A stretch of 64,000 nt of DNA from positions 101,068 through 165,067 of the forward strand of contig NZ_BMKE01000006.1 in NCBI RefSeq assembly GCF_014643915.1, in the 5' to 3' direction. The notes beneath the pieces are model-generated. The model did no database searches. It was not told the DNA's origin and worked only from the letters and a program-made list of their open reading frames with translations. Position 1 is the stretch's first letter. Every line of letters begins with the position of its first letter. This stretch comes from Oceanisphaera marina (GTDB lineage: Bacteria; Pseudomonadota; Gammaproteobacteria; Enterobacterales; Aeromonadaceae). The translations under genes and the position numbers were made by a program. Positions 56,528-64,000 of this stretch are shown one piece after another.

Positions 56528-57448
56528 ATGTATTATGGTGTCGATATTGGCGGCAGCAAAATTGCCATGGCCGCGTTTGACGAGCAAGGCCAGGAGCAAG
56601 AACGTTTTGTATATGCAACGCCGCAGAACTCTTATTCCGGATTAATGGGATTATTGTGCGAATGGATAACGCAAGCCGACCTGCGCTGGCAAGCACGGGG
56701 TAGTGTGGGGGTGGGTTTTCCCGGCATAAAGGATGCTCAGGGCCGCTTGCTTGCTGCCAATGTGCCGGCCATTCACGGCCAACATCTGCAACAGGACTTA
56801 CAACAGCAGTTAGCGAGACCCGTTTATGCGGACAACGACGCCAACTGCTTTTTGTTGTCTGAATATCATGGTGGCGCGGCGCACAACTGTGATTTGGCGC
56901 TGGCGCTCACACTGGGAACCGGTCTGGGCGGTGCCTTGATACATCAGGGGCTGTTGGTGAACAGCCGTCGTGGCGGTAGTGCCGAATTTGGTCACGGCCC
57001 CGTGAATGCCGGCGTGCTGGCGCGTTATCCCGATTTACCCTTGTTTGCCTGTGGCTGCGGGTTACGGGGTTGCCTGGAAACCTATGTTTCGGGCACCGGC
57101 CTGGCCCGACTCTATCAGCACGTGAGTCAGCATCCCCCCGAGATCGCTCTGTCTGGCCCCGCTATTATTGCGGCGTGGCAGCAAGGCGATGCTCACGCCA
57201 CGCACACCTTGTCACTGTATCTGGATATTCTGGCCTCTGGTCTGGGTTGCCTGATGACGCAGCTGGATCCCGATATGGTGGTGCTCGGCGGCGGTTTGAG
57301 TGAGCATGCCTGGTTATATAAAGAGCTGAATGCCCGGCTGCCACACTATCTGATGCGAGATGTGGAGCCCGCCCCCGTTATGCCCGCAGTATTCGGCGGC
57401 AGCGGCGGGGTAAGGGGTGCTGCATTATTGGCCAAGCGTGCCATCTGA
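56528..57448 (+). CDS. nagK: N-acetylglucosamine kinase (ROK family)
   Basis: ROK-family sugar kinase, most like E. coli NagK, which phosphorylates GlcNAc recovered from cell-wall turnover. The 306-residue protein has the ATP loop YYGVDIGGSKIAMAAFD, the catalytic DNDANCFLLSEYHGGAA, LTLGTGLGGALI, EFGHGPVN with the zinc-binding His, and the ROK zinc motif CGCGLRGCLE near residue 180. The start is MYYGVDIGG. Twenty open codons upstream are not conserved. Other ROK kinases (glucose, fructose, mannose) are possible alternatives. Confidence 0.88.
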   Translation: MYYGVDIGGSKIAMAAFDEQGQEQERFVYATPQNSYSGLMGLLCEWITQADLRWQARGSVGVGFPGIKDAQGRLLAANVPAIHGQHLQQDLQQQLARPVYADNDANCFLLSEYHGGAAHNCDLALALTLGTGLGGALIHQGLLVNSRRGGSAEFGHGPVNAGVLARYPDLPLFACGCGLRGCLETYVSGTGLARLYQHVSQHPPEIALSGPAIIAAWQQGDAHATHTLSLYLDILASGLGCLMTQLDPDMVVLGGGLSEHAWLYKELNARLPHYLMRDVEPAPVMPAVFGGSGGVRGAALLAKRAI

Positions 57449-57510
57449 CCATTTTGCTGACCGTCATATTTTGTTAGCATGCCTTTTTTACCCAACTATT
57501 AGGGAATGTC

Positions 57511-58122
57511 ATGTCGTCATATGAGACAGTAGAGCTAAAGGCCAGCTACGGTGTTGGTCGTCAAATCGGTGATCAACTGACCCAACAGTCATTTGATGGT
57601 CTGGAAGTGTCTGCCGTACAACAAGGTCTGGCTGATGCCATCGCCGGTGTAGACTTCGCCGTGTCTCGCGAAGACATTAACAGTGCGTTTCAGGTTATTA
57701 CCCAGCGCATGCAAGAAAAGCAGGCTGCCGAGTCTGCCAAAGCAAAAGAAGCCGAAGACAACTTCCTGAACGCCAACGGCGAACGCGCAGAAGTAGAGCA
57801 AACCGAATCTGGTCTGCAATACGAAGTATTGGTAAAAGGCGAGGGCGCTGTGCCTGCCGCTACCGATACCGTTAGCGTGCACTATCACGGTACCTTCATT
57901 GACGGTTCTGTATTCGACAGCTCTGTCATGCGCGGTGAGCCGGCTCAGTTCCCGGTTAACGGTGTTATCAAGGGTTGGGTTGAAGCACTGCAGCTGATGC
58001 CTGTTGGTTCTAAATGGAAGCTGTACGTCCCGCACAACCTTGCCTACGGCGAGCAGGGCGCTGGCGCCATCCCACCGTGTGCCACTCTGGTGTTCGAAGT
58101 CGAACTACTGGAAATTGCATAA
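57511..58122 (+). CDS. fklB: FKBP-type peptidyl-prolyl isomerase FklB
   Basis: A 203-residue cytoplasmic prolyl isomerase (E. coli FklB 206). The N-terminal half is a helical dimerisation domain (ASYGVGRQIGDQLTQQSFDG, then NSAFQVITQRMQEKQAAE). The C-terminal half is the FKBP domain with VSVHYHGTFIDGSVFDSS, FPVNGVIKGWVEALQLMPVG and YVPHNLAYGEQGAGAIPPCA. There is no signal peptide, which separates it from FkpA. A terminator follows 8 bases after the stop. Confidence 0.93.
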   Translation: MSSYETVELKASYGVGRQIGDQLTQQSFDGLEVSAVQQGLADAIAGVDFAVSREDINSAFQVITQRMQEKQAAESAKAKEAEDNFLNANGERAEVEQTESGLQYEVLVKGEGAVPAATDTVSVHYHGTFIDGSVFDSSVMRGEPAQFPVNGVIKGWVEALQLMPVGSKWKLYVPHNLAYGEQGAGAIPPCATLVFEVELLEIA

Positions 58123-58130
58123 CAGATTAA

Positions 58131-58157
58131 AAAAACCGGCACTAGCCGGTTTTTTTA
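58131..58157 (+). terminator. Terminator of fklB
   Basis: AAAAACCGGC, an ACTA loop and GCCGGTTTTTTT form a strong stem with T run. Confidence 0.92.
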
Positions 58158-58221
58158 TGTCCGCAAATATCTTTTGAAAGCCGATACTTATCTGGCAAAC
58201 TTCAGCTTTACCCATGAATAA

Positions 58222-59055
<834 letters not shown>

Positions 59056-59068
59056 GGCTGAGTGATGA

Positions 59069-59120
59069 TAAATTGACCTGAAAGATTGATCCTTTATGAT
59101 TTTCAGGTCAATTTATTTTG
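59069..59120 (+). terminator. Terminator of dapB
   Basis: TAAATTGACCTGAAA and TTTCAGGTCAATTTA form a 15-bp perfect stem over a 17-base loop, followed by TTTTG. Confidence 0.75.
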
Positions 59121-59457
59121 TTTTTATTTTTTTAAGTTACTGATTTTTATTGTATTTTTTTTGATTGATTCATTTTATTGTAGTTTTTTACCCTAATTGT
59201 CACGAAGCTTTCATTTAATGTGGTTATCCGGTGTGTGTTTACCATTTTCTCAGTTTTTATCGATTTTATGGTGCTTTTTGTGACGCTGAACCCACTAAAA
59301 AGGATTTTTTATAAAATAGTTTGTCGAAAATGGCGAGTTTATATAAGGTAGTTGGAATTTGCCCAGTATTAGCCAGAATGTGGCTATAATCGATTTATGC
59401 CCATTCTGTGACAGCCAGGTAAATTGTTGATTTATATGAATTAACTTGGAGGTTGTC
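59121..59457 (+). promoter_or_regulatory. A+T-rich carAB control region
   Basis: About 340 bases with long T-rich stretches, unlike the rest of the window, the kind of bent DNA expected at a regulated promoter. A perfect TATAAT lies at 59385-59390, about 70 bases before the carA start, without a good -35. A second -10-like TATAAG lies near 59342. E. coli carAB is controlled by ArgR, PepA, PurR, RutR and IHF; I looked for paired ARG boxes and found no convincing match. Confidence 0.45.
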
Positions 59458-60594
59458 TTGACAAACACAGCGTTGCTCGTGCTAGAGGACGGAAGCGTCT
59501 TTCATGGTACAGCCATTGGTTCCAACGGAAGTTCTGTTGGCGAAGTGGTTTTTAATACGTCCATGACGGGATATCAGGAAATACTTACCGACCCGTCTTA
59601 TTCCCGCCAAATCGTTACCCTTACTTATCCCCATATAGGCAATACCGGTACTAATCCAGAAGATGAAGAATCCAACCGAGTTCATGCTCAGGGTTTGATT
59701 ATTCGAGACCTCCCCCTTATCGCTTCCAACTTCCGCAATCAAAATTCTCTTTCCGACTACCTCAAAGCCCATAACATAGTGGGTATTGCCGATATAGATA
59801 CCCGCAAGCTGACGCGTATTTTGCGTGAAAAAGGCGCTCAGGCGGGATGCATTGTGGCCGGAGCCAACCTGGATGAAGTAAAGGCGCTGGCCGCCGCCAG
59901 GGGATTTCCCGGTCTTAAAGGCATGGACCTGGCCAAAGAAGTAAGCACCACCGAGGCTTACCACTGGCAGCAGGGGAGCTGGAGTCTGGGCCAGGGCCAT
60001 AGCCAGCCAGATGAAGCCGACTTGCCCTACCACGTGGTGGCCTACGACTATGGCGTTAAGCGCAATATCTTGCGCATGCTGGTTGACCGGGGTTGTCGCC
60101 TGACCGTGGTGCCGGCGCAAACCCCCGCCGCCGACGTGCTGGCTTTGAAGCCCGATGGTATTTTTCTGTCGAATGGCCCAGGTGACCCCGAGCCTTGTGA
60201 TTACGCCATTAGCGCCATCAAGACGCTGCTGGAAACCCATATCCCGATATTTGGTATTTGTCTCGGTCATCAGTTACTGGGCCTGGCCAGCGGCGCCAAA
60301 ACAATGAAGATGAAGTTTGGTCATCATGGTGCCAACCATCCGGTGAAGGATCTCGAACAAAATACCGTGTTGATCACCAGTCAGAACCACGGTTTTGCGG
60401 TTGACGAGGCGAGCCTGCCAGCCACCATTCGCGTGACGCATAGCTCGCTGTTTGATGGCACAGTGCAAGGCTTTCACCGTACCGACAAGCCGGCGTTCAG
60501 TTTTCAGGGGCATCCCGAAGCCAGCCCCGGCCCGGGCGAGGCGGCAAGCCTGTTCGACCATTTTATCGATTTGATGAAGCAGCACAACGCGTAA
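59458..60594 (+). CDS. carA: Carbamoyl-phosphate synthase small subunit
   Basis: Glutaminase subunit that feeds ammonia to CarB for carbamoyl phosphate (arginine and pyrimidines). The 378-residue protein has an N-terminal domain ([17 protein letters not shown]) and a class I glutamine amidotransferase domain with the nucleophile in [17 protein letters not shown], plus [15 protein letters not shown] with the catalytic His and Glu. I choose a TTG start, as in E. coli: GGAGG lies five bases before it. An earlier TTG in frame lies inside the ribosome site. carB starts 18 bases after the stop. Confidence 0.95.
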   Translation: MTNTALLVLEDGSVFHGTAIGSNGSSVGEVVFNTSMTGYQEILTDPSYSRQIVTLTYPHIGNTGTNPEDEESNRVHAQGLIIRDLPLIASNFRNQNSLSDYLKAHNIVGIADIDTRKLTRILREKGAQAGCIVAGANLDEVKALAAARGFPGLKGMDLAKEVSTTEAYHWQQGSWSLGQGHSQPDEADLPYHVVAYDYGVKRNILRMLVDRGCRLTVVPAQTPAADVLALKPDGIFLSNGPGDPEPCDYAISAIKTLLETHIPIFGICLGHQLLGLASGAKTMKMKFGHHGANHPVKDLEQNTVLITSQNHGFAVDEASLPATIRVTHSSLFDGTVQGFHRTDKPAFSFQGHPEASPGPGEAASLFDHFIDLMKQHNA

Positions 60595-60611
60595 AGGAGT
60601 AGGGAAGAGTC

Positions 60612-63600
60612 ATGGCAAAACGTACAGACATACAAAGCATTCTGATTCTGGGCGCCGGCCCCATAGTGATCGGACAGGCCTGTGAATTCGACTACTCCGG
60701 TGCTCAGGCCTGTAAAGCCCTGCGCGAAGAAGGCTATCGCGTTATTCTGGTGAACTCCAACCCCGCAACCATAATGACGGATCCGGAGATGGCCGATGCC
60801 ACTTACATCGAGCCGATTCACTGGGAAGTGGTGCGGCGTATCATCGAAAAAGAACGTCCCGATGCCGTGCTGCCGACCATGGGTGGACAAACCGCACTTA
60901 ACTGTGCCCTGGATCTGGAAAAACACGGCGTGCTGGCCGAATTCGGCGTAGAAATGATTGGCGCCACCGCCGATGCCATTGATAAGGCCGAAGACCGTAG
61001 CCGTTTCGATACCGCCATGAAGAGCATAGGACTGGCCTGCCCACGGGCCGGCATTGCGCGCACCATGGAAGAAGCCCATCAGGTGCAGGCCGAGGTGGGC
61101 TTTCCCTGCATTATTCGCCCTTCGTTTACCATGGGCGGCACCGGCGGCGGCATTGCCTATAACCGTGAAGAATTTGAAGAAATCTGTACCCGCGGCCTGG
61201 ATTTATCACCGACCAACGAACTCTTGATTGATGAATCCCTGATCGGCTGGAAAGAATACGAAATGGAAGTGGTACGCGACAAAAATGATAACTGCATCAT
61301 CGTCTGCGCCATTGAAAATTTCGATGCCATGGGCGTGCACACGGGAGATTCCATTACCGTGGCGCCGGCACAAACCCTGACCGATAAAGAATATCAGTTG
61401 ATGCGTAACGCCTCCCTGGCCATCTTGCGCGAAATCGGCGTGGAAACCGGCGGCTCCAACGTACAGTTTGGTATTGAACCCGATACCGGACGTATGGTGG
61501 TCATCGAAATGAACCCGCGGGTATCCCGTTCATCGGCCCTGGCCTCAAAGGCGACCGGCTTTCCGATTGCCAAAATAGCCGCCAAGCTGGCGGTGGGCTA
61601 TACCCTGGATGAACTGCAAAACGACATCACAGGGGGCCGCACCCCTGCGTCGTTCGAGCCGGCTCTCGATTATGTGGTGACCAAGATCCCGCGCTTCAAC
61701 TTCGAAAAGTTTGCCGGTGCCAACGATCGTTTAACCACCCAGATGAAATCGGTGGGCGAAGTGATGTCCATTGGCCGCAACTTTCAGGAATCGCTGCAAA
61801 AAGCATTGCGCAGCCTGGAAACCGGACAGCACGGTCTGGATCCTGTGGTTGATCTGCACGATGCCGACAGCCTGGCACGTATTCGCCATGAACTGAAAGA
61901 GCCAGGTCCCGAGCGTATCTGGTACATAGGCGATGCCTTCCGCGCCGGTATGAGCATGGATGACGTGTTCAAGCTGACCAACGTCGACCCCTGGTTTCTG
62001 GTGCAGTTGCAGGATTTGATCAGGCTGGAGGGGCAGGTGAGCGAGCTGGCCATTACCGACCTTACACCTGAGTTGCTGCGCAGCCTCAAGCGCAAAGGCT
62101 TTGCCGATGTTCGTCTGGGCAAGCTGCTGGGACTGTCGGAAGATGAAGTGCGCAAGCTGCGTCACCGCTTTGATATTTTCCCCGTCTACAAGCGGGTCGA
62201 TACCTGTGCCGCCGAGTTTTCGACCGATACCGCCTACCTGTATTCGTCTTATGATGAAGAGTGCGAGGCCAGGCCGTCCGACAAAGACAAGATCATGATC
62301 CTGGGCGGTGGCCCCAACCGTATCGGTCAGGGCATCGAGTTTGATTACTGCTGTGTGCATGCCGCTTTGGCGCTGCGTGAAGACGGCTTTGAAACCATCA
62401 TGGTCAACTGTAATCCGGAAACCGTGTCTACCGACTACGACACCTCGGATCGCCTCTACTTTGAGCCGGTCACGCTGGAAGATGTGCTGGAAATTGTACG
62501 TATCGAGCAGCCCAAGGGCGTGATAGTGCAATACGGTGGCCAAACGCCACTCAAGCTGGCGCGTGCGTTGGAGGCCGCGGGTGTCCCTATTATCGGTACC
62601 AGCCCGGATGCCATTGACCGCGCCGAAGATCGTGAGCGTTTTCAGCAGGCCATTGAGCGCCTGGGCTTGAAGCAACCGGAAAACGGCACTGTCACGGCCA
62701 TGGAACAAGCCGTGGTGGTGGCCGAGCGCATCGGTTATCCGCTGGTGGTGCGCCCGTCTTACGTGCTGGGTGGCCGCGCCATGGAAATCGTCTACGACGA
62801 GCAAGACCTGCGCCGCTACTTCAATGAAGCGGTCACAGTGTCCAACGAATCCCCGGTATTGCTCGACCACTTCCTGGATGATGCGATAGAAGTGGACGTG
62901 GATGCCATTTGCGACGGTAAAGATGTGGTCATCGGCGGCATTATGGAGCACATAGAGCAAGCCGGTGTGCACTCCGGTGACTCTGGTTGTTCATTGCCTC
63001 CTTATACCTTAAGCCAAGCAGTACAGGACGAGATGCGTGAACAAACGCGCAAACTGGCCCTGGAGCTGGGTGTCGTTGGTTTGATGAACATTCAATTTGC
63101 GGTCAAGGGTAACGAGATTTACCTGATTGAGGTCAATCCGCGTGCCGCGCGTACCGTGCCGTTTGTTTCCAAAGCCACCGGTATTCCACTGGCCAAGGTG
63201 GCCGCGCGCGTGATGGCGGGCAAGACACTGGCCGAGCTGGGGGTGAGCAAGGAAGTCATTCCACCGTATTTCTCGGTAAAAGAAGTGGTGCTGCCGTTTA
63301 ACAAGTTTCCGGGAGTAGACCCCTTGTTGGGGCCGGAAATGCGCTCGACCGGTGAAGTGATGGGCGTAGGGGAAACCTTTGCCGAAGCCTTCGGCAAGGC
63401 GCACCTGGGGGCCGGCAAGGCGGTGCCGACCAGTGGTCGTGCCTTGCTATCGGTTCGCGAGAGCGACAAGAAGCGGGTAGTCGAGCTGGCAAAAGCCTTG
63501 CTGGCCGCCGGATTTGAACTGGATGCCACACACGGTACTGCGGTGGTGTTGGGCGAAGCCGGGATTTATCCACGACTGGTCAACAAGGTACATGAAGGCC

Positions 63601-63839
63601 GTCCTCATATTCTGGATCGTATCAAGAACAATGAGTACAGCTACATAGTGAACACGGCCGAAGGGCGCCAGGCCATTGAAGATTCACGGCAACTGCGCCG
63701 GGGCGCTCTGGCGCAAAAGCTGGCATATACCACCACCCTGAATGGCGGTATTGCCACCTGCATGGCGATGGCGTTTGATGCCACCGCGTCGGTGACTTCG
63801 GTTCAGGATATGCACGCCCGCATCGCCAATCGCCAATAA
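60612..63839 (+). CDS. carB: Carbamoyl-phosphate synthase large subunit
   Basis: The synthetase subunit, 1075 residues (E. coli 1073). Two homologous ATP-grasp halves are visible. The first half (about 1-400) has [19 protein letters not shown] and makes carboxyphosphate. An oligomerisation domain (about 405-550) follows. The second half (about 555-935) repeats the pattern ([19 protein letters not shown]) and makes carbamoyl phosphate. The C-terminal MGS-like domain (about 940-1075) should bind the allosteric effectors UMP, IMP and ornithine. Both halves look intact. It is cotranscribed with carA. Confidence 0.98.
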   Translation: MAKRTDIQSILILGAGPIVIGQACEFDYSGAQACKALREEGYRVILVNSNPATIMTDPEMADATYIEPIHWEVVRRIIEKERPDAVLPTMGGQTALNCALDLEKHGVLAEFGVEMIGATADAIDKAEDRSRFDTAMKSIGLACPRAGIARTMEEAHQVQAEVGFPCIIRPSFTMGGTGGGIAYNREEFEEICTRGLDLSPTNELLIDESLIGWKEYEMEVVRDKNDNCIIVCAIENFDAMGVHTGDSITVAPAQTLTDKEYQLMRNASLAILREIGVETGGSNVQFGIEPDTGRMVVIEMNPRVSRSSALASKATGFPIAKIAAKLAVGYTLDELQNDITGGRTPASFEPALDYVVTKIPRFNFEKFAGANDRLTTQMKSVGEVMSIGRNFQESLQKALRSLETGQHGLDPVVDLHDADSLARIRHELKEPGPERIWYIGDAFRAGMSMDDVFKLTNVDPWFLVQLQDLIRLEGQVSELAITDLTPELLRSLKRKGFADVRLGKLLGLSEDEVRKLRHRFDIFPVYKRVDTCAAEFSTDTAYLYSSYDEECEARPSDKDKIMILGGGPNRIGQGIEFDYCCVHAALALREDGFETIMVNCNPETVSTDYDTSDRLYFEPVTLEDVLEIVRIEQPKGVIVQYGGQTPLKLARALEAAGVPIIGTSPDAIDRAEDRERFQQAIERLGLKQPENGTVTAMEQAVVVAERIGYPLVVRPSYVLGGRAMEIVYDEQDLRRYFNEAVTVSNESPVLLDHFLDDAIEVDVDAICDGKDVVIGGIMEHIEQAGVHSGDSGCSLPPYTLSQAVQDEMREQTRKLALELGVVGLMNIQFAVKGNEIYLIEVNPRAARTVPFVSKATGIPLAKVAARVMAGKTLAELGVSKEVIPPYFSVKEVVLPFNKFPGVDPLLGPEMRSTGEVMGVGETFAEAFGKAHLGAGKAVPTSGRALLSVRESDKKRVVELAKALLAAGFELDATHGTAVVLGEAGIYPRLVNKVHEGRPHILDRIKNNEYSYIVNTAEGRQAIEDSRQLRRGALAQKLAYTTTLNGGIATCMAMAFDATASVTSVQDMHARIANRQ

Positions 63840-63900
63840 GCGATACCTGGCAGCTTATTGCCAACGAATCTCCTCTCAACACAAGGGCGCCGAAAGGCTA

Positions 63901-63937
63901 ACACCATTCAGTTAAGCGTGTTTAGACTGAATGGTGT
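63901..63937. other. Long inverted repeat downstream of carB
   Basis: ACACCATTCAGT and ACTGAATGGTGT pair perfectly over 12 bp, with three more inner pairs after a bulge, around a GC loop. No T run follows. It lies between carB and a terminator. Confidence 0.6.
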
Positions 63938-63956
63938 ACCGAGTTTTTGATATCCG

Positions 63957-63989
63957 AACGGTCCTACTCTTGGGCCGTTTTCTTTTTTC
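63957..63989 (+). terminator. Terminator of carAB
   Basis: AACGGTCC, a TACTCTT loop and GGGCCGTT (one G:T pair) are followed by TTCTTTTTT. It is the likely end of the carAB transcript. Confidence 0.72.
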
Positions 63990-64000
63990 AGGCAGAATAT

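Noticed and set aside
59121-59457. ARG boxes for ArgR upstream of carA
   Set aside because: TGAAT/ATTCA-like halves such as TGATTGATTCA and ATGAATTAA occur but are not at the spacing of an 18-bp ARG box, and A+T-rich DNA gives such halves by chance.
61731-62972. 413-codon open frame antisense to carB
   Set aside because: It mirrors carB codon positions, has no recognisable domain or ribosome site, and such shadows are common opposite long genes with strong codon bias.

Overview
This window reads as a contiguous piece of a gammaproteobacterial chromosome of roughly even base composition. Housekeeping proteins resemble the Escherichia coli versions along their whole length, the tmRNA carries the tag ANDENYALAA, and gene blocks such as secG-tRNA-Leu-tRNA-fMet-rimP-nusA-infB-rbfA-truB-rpsO-pnp keep the enteric order. 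Gene content (DUF2989 lipoprotein, paired short and long GAPDH, light-response photolyase cluster) fits the Aeromonadales, perhaps near Oceanisphaera, Oceanimonas or Zobellella. That placement is an inference from gene order and protein character, not a measured phylogeny. I saw no prophage, insertion sequence, CRISPR array or plasmid gene.

Layout. 1-5.1 kb: end of rarA, serS, cvpA-purF and a Yip1 membrane protein. 5.4-9.8 kb: two convergent cyclic-di-GMP genes, an EAL phosphodiesterase with a degenerate GGDEF and an intact diguanylate cyclase. 9.8-16 kb: ssrA-smpB, ratA-rnfH, bamE, udp, SOS-controlled recN, nadK. 16-25.2 kb: grpE, dnaK, dnaJ, greA, a PilZ-like protein, yhbY, rlmE-ftsH, folP. 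Three sigma-32-type promoters lie before grpE, dnaK and rlmE. 25.2-36.6 kb: glmM, secG, two tRNAs and the long transcription/translation/RNA-decay block to pnp. 36.7-42.8 kb: trhP, a small OB-fold periplasmic protein, gapA, a DUF2989 lipoprotein, the long GAPDH and a YeaC-like protein.

42.9-52.1 kb is the most unusual part: eleven genes on the + strand, mostly overlapping by a few bases, running ybgA - MerR regulator - phrB - NTF2-like - SDR - FAD amine-oxidase-like - DUF1365 - Cfa-like methyltransferase - DUF2878 - chalcone-isomerase-like - DUF3833 lipoprotein. It looks like a light or photo-oxidative stress operon joining DNA repair to lipid modification. The MerR protein lacks the B12-binding signature, and the Cfa-like enzyme lacks two of the residues expected for cyclopropane synthesis. 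Repeated TTRTACAA motifs precede the first gene.

52.1-64 kb: yfbR, a DUF1244 protein, a G-quadruplex-type tandem repeat, purU, ychJ, an OmpA-family porin with a divergent XRE regulator, nagK, fklB, dapB and carAB. Genes on both strands are separated by many clear hairpin terminators.
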